DNA from: Orenia marismortui DSM 5156
GTDB lineage: Bacteria; Bacillota; Halanaerobiia; Halobacteroidales; Halobacteroidaceae
Reading direction: 5' to 3'
NCBI RefSeq assembly: GCF_000379025.1
Contig: NZ_KB900617.1
Coordinates: 648,316-712,315, forward strand
DNA: 64,000 bases
A model generated the notes under the pieces. The model was not told where the DNA came from, made no database searches, and worked only from the letters and a program-made list of their open reading frames with translations. Shown in pieces: positions 17,754 to 28,256 of the stretch. A program made the translations under genes and the position numbers. Numbering within the stretch: position 1 is the stretch's first letter; every line of letters begins with the position of its first letter.

Positions 17754-18629
17754 CTATCCTCTCCTAGTAACTACTATTGTTATCCATTGATCTTTCTTTA
17801 CAATATCTTGAATATCAAAATTATATCTGATTAATTCTTCCTTTATTTTTTCTACTTTCTCCTCAATAATTCCTGACAAAATAATAGTACTCTTATCTTT
17901 TGAAACCTCAACTAAATCAGGTATTAATCTCATAATTACATGAGGTAATATATTAGCAAGAATTAATTCATATCTTCCTTCAACAACATCTAATAAATCC
18001 CCTTCACTAAACTCTATCTCAGTATTAACACCATTCAACTTTGCGTTTTCCTTGGCTACTTCAATCGCTACAGGATCTATATCTAAAGCAAAAAGAGAGT
18101 TAGCACCTAATTTAGCAGCTGCAATTGCTAAGATACCTGTTCCAGTACCAATATCTAAAACATTAAAATTAGGTTTTAAATACTTTTCTAACATTTCTAA
18201 ACATCCGCTTGTTGTTCCATGATCCCCTGTACCAAAGGCCATACCTGGATCTATTTCAATAATGATATCGCCATCATCAGCATGATACTCTTCCCAGGTT
18301 GGCTTAATTACAATTCTATCACTTACTTTAATTGCTTTAATATCTTCTTTCCACTTATTGGCCCAGTCTTCTTGTTTTAAAGCTTTGACTCTCATATCAA
18401 TTGGATCTATATTTAAACCATAATTGGATAAAGCAAATATTTTATCTTTTATAACTTTAATTTTTTCTTTTCCTAATTTATCATCTTCAAAATAACCTTT
18501 AATTATAAGCTGCTTATCCTTTTGAAATACCTCTTTACTAACTCCTAAAGCACCTATTTCACTGAGAATATTCTCAATTGCTGGAAAGGACTCATGTGTA
18601 GCATGAATTATAAGCTCTTTGAGCTCCAT
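17754..18629 (-). CDS. prmA: ribosomal protein L11 methyltransferase
   Basis: SAM-dependent methyltransferase for ribosomal protein L11. An N-terminal substrate domain (1-100) leads to the Rossmann core with DPGMAFGTGDHGTT, VLDIGTGTGILAIAA and ANILPHVI. 291 residues. It starts 15 bases after the dnaJ stop, the usual Firmicutes placement. Confidence 0.96.
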   Translation of the reverse strand: MELKELIIHATHESFPAIENILSEIGALGVSKEVFQKDKQLIIKGYFEDDKLGKEKIKVIKDKIFALSNYGLNIDPIDMRVKALKQEDWANKWKEDIKAIKVSDRIVIKPTWEEYHADDGDIIIEIDPGMAFGTGDHGTTSGCLEMLEKYLKPNFNVLDIGTGTGILAIAAAKLGANSLFALDIDPVAIEVAKENAKLNGVNTEIEFSEGDLLDVVEGRYELILANILPHVIMRLIPDLVEVSKDKSTIILSGIIEEKVEKIKEELIRYNFDIQDIVKKDQWITIVVTRRG

Positions 18630-18644
18630 ATTATTTTCCCACCT

Positions 18645-19781
18645 TTACATACCAAAAGCATCTTTAATTTTTTGTAAGAAACCTTTATGCTCTGGATTTA
18701 TCTCTTCTCCACTAATTTCTGCAAAATCTTTTAATATATCTTTCTGTTCATCACTTAATTTTTTAGGAATAACAACTTTTACCTTAATATGCTGATCACC
18801 ACGTCCACTACCTCTCAAATAAGGTATTCCTTTATCCTTCAATCTAAAAGAAGTTCCTGGTTGAGTTCCTTCAGGTATACTAAATTTAACCTTCCCATCT
18901 AAAGTAGGTACTTGAATTTCATCACCTAAGGTTGCTTGAACAAAGCTAATTGGGACTTCACATAAGACATCATTTCCTCTACGTTTAAATATCTTGTGAG
19001 CTTTAACATTAACTACAACTTGTAAATCACCGGCTGGCCCACCATTTACTCCTGCTTCCCCTTCACCTCTAACTCTTAATGTCATTCCATCATCAACACC
19101 TGCTGGAATATTTACACTGACCTTTCTTCTCTTCTTAACTTTGCCCTTCCCATCACATTTTGAGCATGGGTTCTTAACAAATTTACCACTTCCATGGCAT
19201 CTATCACAAGTCTGAGTTTGCATCACTTGACCAAATGGAGTATTCTGTCTAAACCTAATCTCTCCACTTCCATTACATTTAGCACAAGTTTCTACATCAC
19301 TACTTGATTTTGCTCCAGTACCATTACATTTATCACAATCTTCTGTACGAGGTATAGTAAGCTCTTTTTCAACTCCAAAAGCAGCTTCTTCAAAGCTGAT
19401 ACTTATATTTATTCTTAAATCTGATCCTTTGCGTGGGCCATTTCTTCGTCTAGAAGAACCTCCCCCACCAAAGAACATATCAAATATATCATCAAAGCCT
19501 CCAAATCCGCCTTGACCAAAACCTCCGAATCCACCTTGACCACCAAATCCTCCATCTTGATCTACACCTGCATGGCCAAATTGATCATATCTAGCTCTTT
19601 TATCATCATCACTTAACACTTCATAAGCTTCTGTAATCTCTTTAAACTTATCTTCTGCATTTTCTTCTTTACTTACATCAGGGTGATACTTTCTAGACAA
19701 TTTACGATAAGCTCTCTTTATCTCTTTTTTATCAGCATTTTTATCTACACCTAATATTTCATAATAATCTCTTTTAGCCAT
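18645..19781 (-). CDS. dnaJ: chaperone DnaJ
   Basis: Hsp40 co-chaperone that delivers substrates to DnaK and stimulates its ATPase. J domain 1-70 with the HPD motif (RKYHPDVSKE), then a Gly/Phe-rich linker (75-115). The zinc domain has four CxxCxGxG-type repeats (CDKCNGTG, CAKCNGSG, CDRCHGSG, CSKCDGKG), followed by the C-terminal substrate domains. 378 residues. Separated from dnaK by a heptad block and a terminator, so it may be partly uncoupled from the dnaK transcript. Confidence 0.97.
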   Translation of the reverse strand: MAKRDYYEILGVDKNADKKEIKRAYRKLSRKYHPDVSKEENAEDKFKEITEAYEVLSDDDKRARYDQFGHAGVDQDGGFGGQGGFGGFGQGGFGGFDDIFDMFFGGGGSSRRRNGPRKGSDLRINISISFEEAAFGVEKELTIPRTEDCDKCNGTGAKSSSDVETCAKCNGSGEIRFRQNTPFGQVMQTQTCDRCHGSGKFVKNPCSKCDGKGKVKKRRKVSVNIPAGVDDGMTLRVRGEGEAGVNGGPAGDLQVVVNVKAHKIFKRRGNDVLCEVPISFVQATLGDEIQVPTLDGKVKFSIPEGTQPGTSFRLKDKGIPYLRGSGRGDQHIKVKVVIPKKLSDEQKDILKDFAEISGEEINPEHKGFLQKIKDAFGM

Positions 19782-19810
19782 TTTAAATCACTGCCTTTCT
19801 AACTTATTAT

Positions 19811-19845
19811 TAGCTAATAGCTACTAGCTAGTGGCTAATAGCTAA
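19811..19845. repeat. heptad block, TAGCTAN type (dnaK-dnaJ gap)
   Basis: Exactly five 7-bp units (35 bases): TAGCTAA, TAGCTAC, TAGCTAG, TGGCTAA, TAGCTAA. AGCT is self-complementary, so the block can also fold back. It lies between the dnaK terminator and dnaJ. Related blocks are at 29863, 39103 and 57771. Confidence 0.8.
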
Positions 19846-19852
19846 AATCTAT

Positions 19853-19897
19853 TCATAAAAACAGAGTCAAAACCAAATATAGTTTGGCTTTGACTCT
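19853..19897 (-). terminator. terminator after dnaK
   Basis: Hairpin AGAGTCAAAnCCAAA/TTTGGnTTTGACTCT (19863-19897), followed on the minus strand by GTTTTTATG. It lies 39 bases past the dnaK stop and would reduce dnaJ expression relative to dnaK. Confidence 0.85.
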
Positions 19898-19935
19898 ATT
19901 AAATATATGTTAATTTAAAACTAAGTAGCTATTAA

Positions 19936-21795
19936 TTACTCTTCCTCTACATCTTCAAAGTCAACATCTACTACATCATCATCCTCACTAGCTCCTTGAG
20001 CACCAGCATTTGCACCAGCTGCTTGTTGAGCTTGTTCAGCTTGTTGATACATTTGAGTAGTTAATTCATGTAATTTTTGAGTTAATGCTTCTTGTTTCTC
20101 TTTAATACCATCAATATCTAAGGTATCAGGATCAATATTATGCATATCAATATCCTCTAAAGCATCTTTTAACTCACCTTTAGCTGTTTCGATCTCACTT
20201 ACCACTGAATCATCTACTTTATCTCCCGCTTCTTCTAAAGTTTTTTCAACTTGATGTACTAAGCTATCTGCACCAGTTACTGTTTCTACAGCTTCTTTAC
20301 GTTTCTTATCTTCTTCAGCATGAGCTTCAGCTTCATTTACCATTCTATCAATTTCTTCATCTGATAATCCTGTATCAGATTTAATTGTAATTTGTTGTTC
20401 ATTACCTGTGCCCTTATCTTTGGCAGATACATGAACAATACCATCAGTATCTATTTTAAATGATACTTCAATTTGAGGTACACCTCTTGGTGCTGGTGGA
20501 ATATCAGTTAATTGGAAACGCCCTAAGGTCTTATTATCCTTAGCCATCTGTCTTTCACCTTGTAAAACATGGATATCCACAGCTGTTTGATTATCTGCAG
20601 CAGTAGAGAATACTTTACTCTTCTCAGTTGGAATAGTAGTATTTCTATCAATTAATTTAGTAAATACACCACCCATAGTTTCAATACCTAAAGATAATGG
20701 AGTAACATCTAATAATACAATATCATCTACCTCATCATTTAATACTCCACCTTGAATAGCAGCTCCCATAGCTACACATTCATCTGGATTAATACCTTTA
20801 TTTGCTTCTTTGATCTCTTTACTAATCGCTTCTTGTACAGCTGGGATTCTAGTAGAACCTCCAACTAATAATACTTGATCAATATCTGTTTTTGATAGAC
20901 CTGCATCAGATAAAGCTTGACGAACAGCTTTTAAAGTTCTATCAACTAAATCAGAACTCATCTTTTCAAATTGAGATCTTGTAATATCTACATCTAAATG
21001 TTTAGGACCTTCTGCAGTTTGAGTTATAAATGGAAGGTTAACATTAGTAGTTGCTAATCCTGAAAGCTCAATTTTAGCCTTTTCAGCAGCATCTTTTAAT
21101 CTTTGTAGAGACATCTTATCTTTACGAAGATCAATTCCATTTTCTTTTTCAAATTCTTCAGCTAAATAGTTGATAATCTTCTCATCAAAGTCATCTCCAC
21201 CTAATTGGTTATCACCACTAGTTGCTATAACTTCAAATACACCATCACCAAGTTCTAGGATGGAAACATCAAAAGTACCTCCACCTAAATCATAAACTAA
21301 AATAGTTTGTTCTTGATCATCATCTAAACCATATGCTAAAGCTGCTGCTGTTGGCTCATTAATAATTCTCTTAACATCTAAGCCTGCAATCTTACCAGCA
21401 TCTTTTGTAGCTTGACGCTGTGCATCACTAAAGTAAGCTGGAACTGTAATAACAGCACTTTCAACATTTTGACCTAAGTAATCTTCTGCATGGGACTTTA
21501 GTTCTTGTAAAATCATAGCAGAAATCTCTTGTGGAGTTCTTTCTTCACCATGTAACTCTACTTTATAATTCTCTCCCATATGTCTTTTGATAGAACTTAC
21601 TGTTTGATCTGGATTTGTAATTGCCTGTCGTTTAGCAGGCTCACCTACTAATCTCTCTCCTTTTTTAGAATAACCAACTACTGAAGGTGTTGTTCTACCA
21701 CCTTGTTTATTAGGGATAACAGTAGGCTCTCCACCTTCTATAACTGCTACACATGAATTTGTTGTACCTAAATCAATACCAATTATTTTACCCAT
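19936..21795 (-). CDS. dnaK: chaperone DnaK (Hsp70)
   Basis: ATP-dependent Hsp70 chaperone. The nucleotide-binding domain (1-360) has [30 protein letters not shown] and [12 protein letters not shown]. The substrate-binding domain and helical lid (360-590) follow, and the acidic tail ends [16 protein letters not shown]. 619 residues. Third gene of the CIRCE-controlled hrcA-grpE-dnaK-dnaJ operon. Confidence 0.98.
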   Translation of the reverse strand: MGKIIGIDLGTTNSCVAVIEGGEPTVIPNKQGGRTTPSVVGYSKKGERLVGEPAKRQAITNPDQTVSSIKRHMGENYKVELHGEERTPQEISAMILQELKSHAEDYLGQNVESAVITVPAYFSDAQRQATKDAGKIAGLDVKRIINEPTAAALAYGLDDDQEQTILVYDLGGGTFDVSILELGDGVFEVIATSGDNQLGGDDFDEKIINYLAEEFEKENGIDLRKDKMSLQRLKDAAEKAKIELSGLATTNVNLPFITQTAEGPKHLDVDITRSQFEKMSSDLVDRTLKAVRQALSDAGLSKTDIDQVLLVGGSTRIPAVQEAISKEIKEANKGINPDECVAMGAAIQGGVLNDEVDDIVLLDVTPLSLGIETMGGVFTKLIDRNTTIPTEKSKVFSTAADNQTAVDIHVLQGERQMAKDNKTLGRFQLTDIPPAPRGVPQIEVSFKIDTDGIVHVSAKDKGTGNEQQITIKSDTGLSDEEIDRMVNEAEAHAEEDKKRKEAVETVTGADSLVHQVEKTLEEAGDKVDDSVVSEIETAKGELKDALEDIDMHNIDPDTLDIDGIKEKQEALTQKLHELTTQMYQQAEQAQQAAGANAGAQGASEDDDVVDVDFEDVEEE

Positions 21796-21905
21796 ATATA
21801 TTCATCCTCCTTTTAAATTTTAAAGTTTAGAACTTATATTATCTAGCTAAACTTTTCAAACAATTATTACATTATAGGTTGTAAATTCTTCAAAATATAA
21901 TGTAT

Positions 21906-22496
21906 CTATTCTGCCACTTTAACCATTGCTGGCCTAATAGCTATATTATTAAAGCTGTAACCTTTTTGTAATTCTTCTATAATTATTCCTGATTCATACT
22001 CCTCACTTGCCTCTTTCATTACTGCATTATGGAAATTAGGATCAAATTCTTCACCAACAGTTACTATCTCTTCAACACCATTTTTAGTCAATAGATTTTT
22101 TATCTGTCGATAAATCATTTCAACTCCCTCAAGTAAACTAGCAGTATCTTCACTTGTTTCAGAACTTTCTAATGCCCTTTCAAAATTATCTATAACAGGC
22201 AACAACTCTAGAATAAAATCTTTTTTTGCTTGAGTAGCCAACATCTCTTTCTCCTTAGTAACTCTTTTTCTATAATTGGAAAACTCAGCTTGCAACCTCT
22301 GTAAACGATCTATGTATTTTTCTTTTTCTTCTTTCTCTTTTGCTAGTTCTGCCTCCAACTCAGAAAATTGTTCGTTAGTCTCAGAAAGATCTTCATTAGT
22401 CAATTCAGAAGAGTCAGAATCTTGCTGCTCTAACTCTTCATTTTCTTCCTTAACTTCAAGCTCTTGTTCATTCAACTCTTTTTCCTCATCGACCAT
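21906..22496 (-). CDS. grpE: nucleotide exchange factor GrpE
   Basis: 196-residue homodimeric exchange factor for DnaK. A very acidic Glu-rich N-terminus (1-65) leads into a long coiled coil. The C-terminal beta domain carries VLPVIDNFERAL-like sequence (LELLPVIDNFERALE) and PNFHNAVM. It follows hrcA by 22 bases. Confidence 0.96.
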   Translation of the reverse strand: MVDEEKELNEQELEVKEENEELEQQDSDSSELTNEDLSETNEQFSELEAELAKEKEEKEKYIDRLQRLQAEFSNYRKRVTKEKEMLATQAKKDFILELLPVIDNFERALESSETSEDTASLLEGVEMIYRQIKNLLTKNGVEEIVTVGEEFDPNFHNAVMKEASEEYESGIIIEELQKGYSFNNIAIRPAMVKVAE

Positions 22497-22518
22497 TTCT
22501 ACCCCACCTACTCTTATC

Positions 22519-23553
22519 TTATTTATTTGTTAAAAGTTCACTTAATAGATCAGCCATAAATTTAACTGATCCCACTACATTAGCATACTCCATTCTAGTT
22601 GGACCTATTACTCCAATTTTACCAATTGGACGACCATTTAAATGATAAGTAGCTGCTACAAAACTACATTCTTTGATCTCATCAAAAGTATTTTCACTAC
22701 CTATGATAATTTCAACACCTTCTTTATCACCGATATTATCCATAATACCATATAGTAGCTTATCTTGTTCTAGCAACCTTAATACCGTTTTTATTTTACT
22801 TATATCATTAAATTCAGGTTGGTCCAATATATGGGCAGTTCCTCCTAAATATATTTTACCATATTTAGGTAAATTATTCTTGTTGATTTCTTTATTTATA
22901 AAGTCTAGATTTCTTAATGTAACTGAAATCCTATTAATCAATTCAGTACTAAGCTCAAGTAAAACTTCTTTGCTTATTTGATTTAAAGATAAACCAACTA
23001 ACCTCTCATTTAAAAAACGTGATAATTGATCAAGTTCTTGATGAGATATTCTTTCAGGTAAATCTATAATCTTATTTTTTACTAATCCTGTATCAGTAAT
23101 TAGCACCAATAGTACTCTCTTACTACTCATTGGAACAAGCTGCAAATGTTGAAATACACTTTCTTCTATCTGTGGACTTGAAACTACAGAAGTATAATTA
23201 GTCAAATCAGATAACATTTGTGATGTTTGTTGTACAAATTCTTGAATCCCATTCTCTTTATATAGAGACTTGCCCTTTTTAATAAATTCTGATTTTTGTC
23301 TTGATAACTTCTTTAATTCCATTAAAGCATCCACATAAAATCTATATCCTTTATCAGTTGGAACTCTTCCGGCTGACCTATGTGGTTGCTCCAAATAACT
23401 TTCTTCCTCTAAATCGGCCATATCGTTTCTAATTGTAGCAGGGCTAACCCCAAAATCATACCGCCTAGCCAATGTACGAGAACCAACTGGCTCTGCAGTC
23501 ATAACATATTCATTTACGATGGCCTTTAAAATCCTCTTTTTACGTTCTGTCAT
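22519..23553 (-). CDS. hrcA: heat-inducible transcription repressor HrcA
   Basis: Repressor that binds the CIRCE operator and needs GroEL for activity. The winged-helix domain (about 1-75) has EPVGSRTLARRYDFGVSPATIRND; the GAF-like dimer domain follows. I place the start at ATG 23553 (MTERKKRILKAIVNEY), the usual family N-terminus. A TTG at 23559 fits the AAAGGCGGTG site better. Longer in-frame starts (ATG 23580, GTG 23589) lack a ribosome site, and the GTG would lie inside the operator. Confidence 0.94.
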   Translation of the reverse strand: MTERKKRILKAIVNEYVMTAEPVGSRTLARRYDFGVSPATIRNDMADLEEESYLEQPHRSAGRVPTDKGYRFYVDALMELKKLSRQKSEFIKKGKSLYKENGIQEFVQQTSQMLSDLTNYTSVVSSPQIEESVFQHLQLVPMSSKRVLLVLITDTGLVKNKIIDLPERISHQELDQLSRFLNERLVGLSLNQISKEVLLELSTELINRISVTLRNLDFINKEINKNNLPKYGKIYLGGTAHILDQPEFNDISKIKTVLRLLEQDKLLYGIMDNIGDKEGVEIIIGSENTFDEIKECSFVAATYHLNGRPIGKIGVIGPTRMEYANVVGSVKFMADLLSELLTNK

Positions 23554-23582
23554 CTTCAACAGCAACCACCGCCTTTCCATAA

Positions 23583-23609
23583 TTAGCACTCGATCTTATT
23601 GAGTGCTAA
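23583..23609. promoter_or_regulatory. CIRCE operator
   Basis: Perfect inverted repeat TTAGCACTC-N9-GAGTGCTAA, the binding site of HrcA. It lies between the hrcA promoter and the gene, so it autoregulates the hrcA-grpE-dnaK-dnaJ operon. Confidence 0.98.
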
Positions 23610-23624
23610 TAATATGCTATAAAT

Positions 23625-23653
23625 AAAATATCATTTATAATCTACTTTGTCAA
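23625..23653 (-). promoter_or_regulatory. sigma-A-type promoter of the hrcA-dnaK operon
   Basis: On the minus strand TTGACA (23648-23653), a 17-base spacer, and TATTTT (23625-23630). The expected start falls just upstream of CIRCE, so HrcA bound there would block early elongation. Confidence 0.8.
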
Positions 23654-23762
23654 ATATTCTTGATTTTGATTAATCTATATTAGAGCTAATATACTCCTTT
23701 ATCCAGTTAATTACTTCACTATCTAAAGCTAAAAAACTAATTAATAATTTAAATTCAATCAT

Positions 23763-24899
23763 TTAAGTTAGAATAAATTCGGCTAAAACTCTATTGGCAA
23801 ATATAATACCTTTCCAAGTCAATGAAATTTTCTCATCATTAAAAACTATTAACTTTTCTTCTATTAATTTATTAATCTGACTTTCATAGATATCACTAAT
23901 ATCACTATCGTACCTTCTCTTGAATCCAGATAGAGAAACCCCTTCAATTAATCTCAATCCAAGCATCATAGTTTCTTCAATCTGCTCTTCTTTAGTTAAG
24001 CTTTGATAATCTGCTATAGGTAGTCTTCCTTCTTCTAAACTCTGGAAATAATCTTCTAAGGAAGAAAAATTATATCCCCGACCAATCCCATCATAAAAGT
24101 GAGCACCAGGGCCAAGACTTAAATAAGCTTCATTTTTCCAATAAATCTGATTATGTTCACTTTCATAACCTCTTTTGGCAAAATTAGAAATCTCATACTG
24201 CTGAAAACCTCTACTTTCTAATACATCTTTAGTTAAATTATACATAGCTAAATCCAACTCTTCACTTATTGGTATCAAAGTTCCTTTTGTTAACATTTCA
24301 TAAAAAGGAGTTCCTTGTTCAATCTTAAGATTATAAGTTGATAAATGCTCAGGATCAAGTTCACAAGCTTGTAATAAGGTCTCCTTCCATTCATCTAAAC
24401 TCTGTCCTGGCAGAGCAAAGATTAGATCAAGGCTGATATTGTTAAAACCTAATTCTCTAGCTAAATAGTAATTATCAATCGTATCTTGGACTTTATGAAT
24501 TCTTCCAATCTTTTTTAACATCTTATCACTGAAATTTTGCACCCCAAAACTTAATCTATTGACTCCAGCTTCTTTGATCAAATTCAGCTTCTTTCTATCT
24601 ACTGTACCTGGGTTAGCTTCTATTGTAATCTCTATATCTTCTTTTATATTGAATTTCTGATAGCACTGATTCAAAATATTAGCTAACTCTTCCCCATCTA
24701 AAATAGTGGGTGTTCCACCACCAATAAATATACTTTTAATTTGAGGTTTATACTTATCTGCTATAAGTCCTATTTCCCTATTTAGATTAGTTAAGAATCT
24801 TTGCTTTAAAATAGGATCAAAACTAAAAGAATTAAAATCACAATAATAACACTTACGAACACAAAATGGAATATGAATATATAATCCGAATTCTTCCAT
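23763..24899 (-). CDS. hemW: heme chaperone HemW (HemN-like radical SAM protein)
   Basis: Radical-SAM family protein related to coproporphyrinogen dehydrogenase, now viewed as a heme chaperone. Near the start, FCVRKCYYCDFNSF gives CxxxCxxC for the 4Fe-4S cluster. IFIGGGTPTIL and the HemN C-terminal domain follow. The ATG at 24899 is preceded by AAAGGTGAT; in-frame ATG 24905 and GTG 24908 overlap that site. 378 residues. It lies between lepA and hrcA as in Bacillus. Confidence 0.93.
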   Translation of the reverse strand: MEEFGLYIHIPFCVRKCYYCDFNSFSFDPILKQRFLTNLNREIGLIADKYKPQIKSIFIGGGTPTILDGEELANILNQCYQKFNIKEDIEITIEANPGTVDRKKLNLIKEAGVNRLSFGVQNFSDKMLKKIGRIHKVQDTIDNYYLARELGFNNISLDLIFALPGQSLDEWKETLLQACELDPEHLSTYNLKIEQGTPFYEMLTKGTLIPISEELDLAMYNLTKDVLESRGFQQYEISNFAKRGYESEHNQIYWKNEAYLSLGPGAHFYDGIGRGYNFSSLEDYFQSLEEGRLPIADYQSLTKEEQIEETMMLGLRLIEGVSLSGFKRRYDSDISDIYESQINKLIEEKLIVFNDEKISLTWKGIIFANRVLAEFILT

Positions 24900-24932
24900 G
24901 ATCATCACCTTTATCTTCTCTAGAATAGATTT

Positions 24933-24958
24933 AGGGACGAACTTAAAAGTTCGTCCCT
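24933..24958. terminator. inverted repeat after lepA, possible terminator
   Basis: AGGGACGAAC/GTTCGTCCCT with a 6-base loop, 33 bases past the lepA stop. The T-tract is weak on the minus strand (AAATCTATTCT), while the plus side has ATTTTAT, so the terminator role is uncertain. Confidence 0.5.
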
Positions 24959-24990
24959 ATTTTATAAGTCAAACTAGAATCTCATTTCTT

Positions 24991-26796
24991 CTAATCATCA
25001 ATCTCTAAAACAGCCATAAATGCTTCCTGTGGAATTTCTACACTTCCAACCTGTTTCATTCTTTTTTTACCTTCTTTTTGTTTCTTCAATAATTTCTTCT
25101 TACGTGATACATCTCCACCATAGCATTTTTGTAATACATCTTTACGCCTTGCTCTAATTGTCTGGCGAGCAATTATCTTATTACCAATTGCAGCCTGTAC
25201 TGGTACATTAAACATCTGTTCAGGAATAAATTCTTTTAATTTTTTAGTTAATTCTCTTCCAACATCATATGCAAAGTCTCTATGAACAATACAAGATAAG
25301 GCATCTACCGATTCTTCATTTACCAAAATATTAAGCTTAATCAAATCCGATTCTTGATAACCAGCAAATTCATAATCAAAGGTAGCATAACCTCTAGTTC
25401 TAGATTTTAACTTATCAAAGAAATCTAATACAATCTCACTTAGTGGAATATCATAAGTTAACCTTACCCTTACTTGATCTAAATATTCCATATTCTTAAA
25501 TTGTCCCCGCTTATCCTGACATAATTCCATAGCAGCACCTACATGCTCATCTGGTAATAAAAGTTTAGCCTGTACAACTGGTTCTTCAATTTTCTCAATA
25601 TATTGAGCTTCAGGCATATTAGCAGGATTTTCAATCTCCAACACCTCTTCATCAGTCTTGTATATCTTATAAATTACACTTGGAGCAGTAGTAATTAAAT
25701 CTAAATTATATTCCCGCTCTAATCTTTCCTGCATAATCTCCATATGTAAAAGACCCAAAAAACCACAGCGATATCCAAAACCTAAAGCCTCTGAGGTTTC
25801 TGGTTCAAAAGTCAAAGAAGCATCATTTAATTGTAATTTTTCTAAAGCATCTCTTAATACATCATAATCTTTACCATCTACAGGATACATTCCACAAAAG
25901 ACCATCGGCTTAGCCGGTTGATAACCTGCTAATGGTTTATTAGTAGGATTATTAGCATCAGTGATTGTATCCCCAACCTGAGCGTTCTTTACATCCTTAA
26001 TACTTGCTGCTACATAACCAACTTCACCACTGGATATCTGTTTAGTTTTCTTCATTTTGGGACTAAAAGTTCCTACTTCATCTGCCTCAAAAACTTTATC
26101 TGTAGCCATCATTTTTATCTTCATGCCAGGCTTTATAAATCCATCTATCACTCTATAATAACAAATAACTCCTCGATAAGGATCATATAAAGAATCAAAA
26201 ATTAAAGCCTTTAAAGGCTTGTCCTTGTCACCACCTGGTGCAGGCACATACTTTACAACAGTTTCTAATACCTCTTCTATACCAATACCTTCTTTTGCAC
26301 TAGTTAAAATCGCCTCATCAGGATCTAATCCAATATCAATCAATTCTTCTTTTACTTTTTCAGGATTAGCACTTGGCAGGTCTATCTTATTAATTACAGG
26401 AATTATTTCTAAATCATTCTCTAAAGCAATATAAATATTAGCCAAAGTCTGTGCTTCTATCCCCTGAGCAGCATCAATTACTAACAAAGCCCCTTCACAA
26501 GCAGCTAAACTTCTAGATACTTCATAAGAAAAGTCAACATGGCCTGGGGTATCTATTAAATTTAATATATAGTCATTACCATCCTTTGCCTTATAATCCA
26601 TTCTAACAGCTTGAGCTTTAATAGTAATACCACGTTCTTTTTCTAAATCCATAGTATCCAATAATTGTTCTTCCATTTCTCTTTCAGAAATTGTACCGGT
26701 GAATTCTAATAATCTATCAGCCAAAGTAGATTTACCATGATCAATATGGGCAATAATACAAAAATTACGAATTTTATTCTGATTAATCTTAGCCAT
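24991..26796 (-). CDS. lepA: elongation factor 4 (LepA)
   Basis: Translational GTPase that acts on stalled or initiating ribosomes. G1 [16 protein letters not shown] near the N-terminus, G3 DTPGHVDF, G4 NKID. EF-G-like domains II, III and V follow, with the LepA-specific C-terminal domain ([18 protein letters not shown]). 601 residues, the normal length. Sits between spoIIP and hemW. Confidence 0.98.
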   Translation of the reverse strand: MAKINQNKIRNFCIIAHIDHGKSTLADRLLEFTGTISEREMEEQLLDTMDLEKERGITIKAQAVRMDYKAKDGNDYILNLIDTPGHVDFSYEVSRSLAACEGALLVIDAAQGIEAQTLANIYIALENDLEIIPVINKIDLPSANPEKVKEELIDIGLDPDEAILTSAKEGIGIEEVLETVVKYVPAPGGDKDKPLKALIFDSLYDPYRGVICYYRVIDGFIKPGMKIKMMATDKVFEADEVGTFSPKMKKTKQISSGEVGYVAASIKDVKNAQVGDTITDANNPTNKPLAGYQPAKPMVFCGMYPVDGKDYDVLRDALEKLQLNDASLTFEPETSEALGFGYRCGFLGLLHMEIMQERLEREYNLDLITTAPSVIYKIYKTDEEVLEIENPANMPEAQYIEKIEEPVVQAKLLLPDEHVGAAMELCQDKRGQFKNMEYLDQVRVRLTYDIPLSEIVLDFFDKLKSRTRGYATFDYEFAGYQESDLIKLNILVNEESVDALSCIVHRDFAYDVGRELTKKLKEFIPEQMFNVPVQAAIGNKIIARQTIRARRKDVLQKCYGGDVSRKKKLLKKQKEGKKRMKQVGSVEIPQEAFMAVLEIDD

Positions 26797-26876
26797 TAAG
26801 AACCTCCTCTTTCGTCTACATTATCTTTCCTAATTATAACACCCATTATTCTATTAATCAAGATAACAAAAAATTG

Positions 26877-28067
26877 CTAAACCCCTTCTCTAATCAAGGA
26901 TGCTAAGACATCAGCTAATAGATCAGCAGAACGTTTTGCTTCTTCAATAGTATTCTTAGCCCCACCAACCTCCAATAATAAAGCATGATTGTGTACATGT
27001 TGGTTATATCTTCGATTACTTAATAATTTAACATCTCTTAATAATCCCGGATACATAGCATTCATCTTCTGAGCCAATCTTTTTGCAAATTTAAAGTTTT
27101 CCTTCCAATTAGGATGTGGAAGACCATATTGATTATTAGTAACAATGATCATGATTCTAGCAACCTTTTGACCATTAATAGTTGTAGTAATTAAATCTTT
27201 ACTACCATGCCCTATAGCATCACGATGAATATCAAATACCATCTGCAATTCAGAATTGTTCTTAACTATAGATTCAACTGTTTTTAAAGAATTAATATAT
27301 GATTTACCATATGTCTTGTCATTAACTCTCTTAGAATGAACTGACAATATATTATACTTCTCCTTTAATACTTTACTTAGCTCATTACCAACTAATACTA
27401 CATCTCCTCTATTTCCTGAACCTGCTCTAGAGTTATATCCTCTATTCTCATAGTTTTCAGCTGTATGAGTATGATAGATACCTACCAATGCTTTCTTTAA
27501 ATTCGCTTTATTCCTTTTAGGAAATATATCTTGGGGATTACTCTTGTTATAAATATCATTCTTAATCTGTCCTTGTGGATCTTCAATCTCATTAGATGGC
27601 TCTGTCTGCCAAAAATTTAGTTCTATCTTCACCCTTTCTTCGTTTTCATGAGTTCCTTCTGCTCTTAACTTGTCCTCAACAGTCTGATTATATCTCTTGG
27701 TAACCTGATTTATAACCATCTTTACCCTATTATCTTCTTTAGCTTTAAAAAAAGATAGAGGTAGATCAGTTATAAAGCTACAAGTTAAATTTAAAAAATC
27801 ACTTTTATTATTACTTTTATTCGATAATTGACTATTATTAACTCTAACAATTGGCAAACCCTGTTTTAATAACATTTTAGAATCAATCTCATCCAAATAA
27901 ATAAAGTTAATTATATAATGAACTAACTTATTATTAAAGAAAATATCACCAACTAACAAATTAGAAGAGAAATTATATTTTTGAAAAATCAAGCTACCTA
28001 AAAACAATAGTAAGATAATATACAATATAATAATTACATTCATAAACCTATGTTGATCTCTAAACAT
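26877..28067 (-). CDS. spoIIP: stage II sporulation protein P
   Basis: Cell-wall hydrolase (amidase/endopeptidase) of the SpoIID-SpoIIM-SpoIIP engulfment machine. One N-terminal transmembrane helix (about 10-30). A variable linker follows, then the catalytic domain with GIYHTHTAENY, VFDIHRDAIGH and HALLLEVGGAKNTIEEA. The ATG at 28067 is chosen (396 residues) because AGGAAGTGAT precedes it; an in-frame GTG at 28076 lies in that site. Next to gpr, the usual pair. Confidence 0.95.
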   Translation of the reverse strand: MFRDQHRFMNVIIILYIILLLFLGSLIFQKYNFSSNLLVGDIFFNNKLVHYIINFIYLDEIDSKMLLKQGLPIVRVNNSQLSNKSNNKSDFLNLTCSFITDLPLSFFKAKEDNRVKMVINQVTKRYNQTVEDKLRAEGTHENEERVKIELNFWQTEPSNEIEDPQGQIKNDIYNKSNPQDIFPKRNKANLKKALVGIYHTHTAENYENRGYNSRAGSGNRGDVVLVGNELSKVLKEKYNILSVHSKRVNDKTYGKSYINSLKTVESIVKNNSELQMVFDIHRDAIGHGSKDLITTTINGQKVARIMIIVTNNQYGLPHPNWKENFKFAKRLAQKMNAMYPGLLRDVKLLSNRRYNQHVHNHALLLEVGGAKNTIEEAKRSADLLADVLASLIREGV

Positions 28068-28179
28068 AGATATCACTTCCTATTCTAGTTCATATAAAAA
28101 CTTATGTGCATCATATAAAATTTATTACTTACCTTGATTAAGTAGTTCTTGATTTGTTAAATTAAATTTAAAATTAAAA

Positions 28180-28231
28180 CAAAAAAAGACAGCAATAATA
28201 ATGCTCCAACCTTAAATTAAGGCTAGAGCAT
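28180..28231 (-). terminator. terminator after gpr
   Basis: Hairpin ATGCTCCAACCTTAA/TTAAGGCTAGAGCAT (28201-28231). On the minus strand ATTATTGCTGTCTTTTTTT follows, 25 bases after the gpr stop. Confidence 0.7.
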
Positions 28232-28256
28232 CTTTTACTAATTTCAACTAACAATA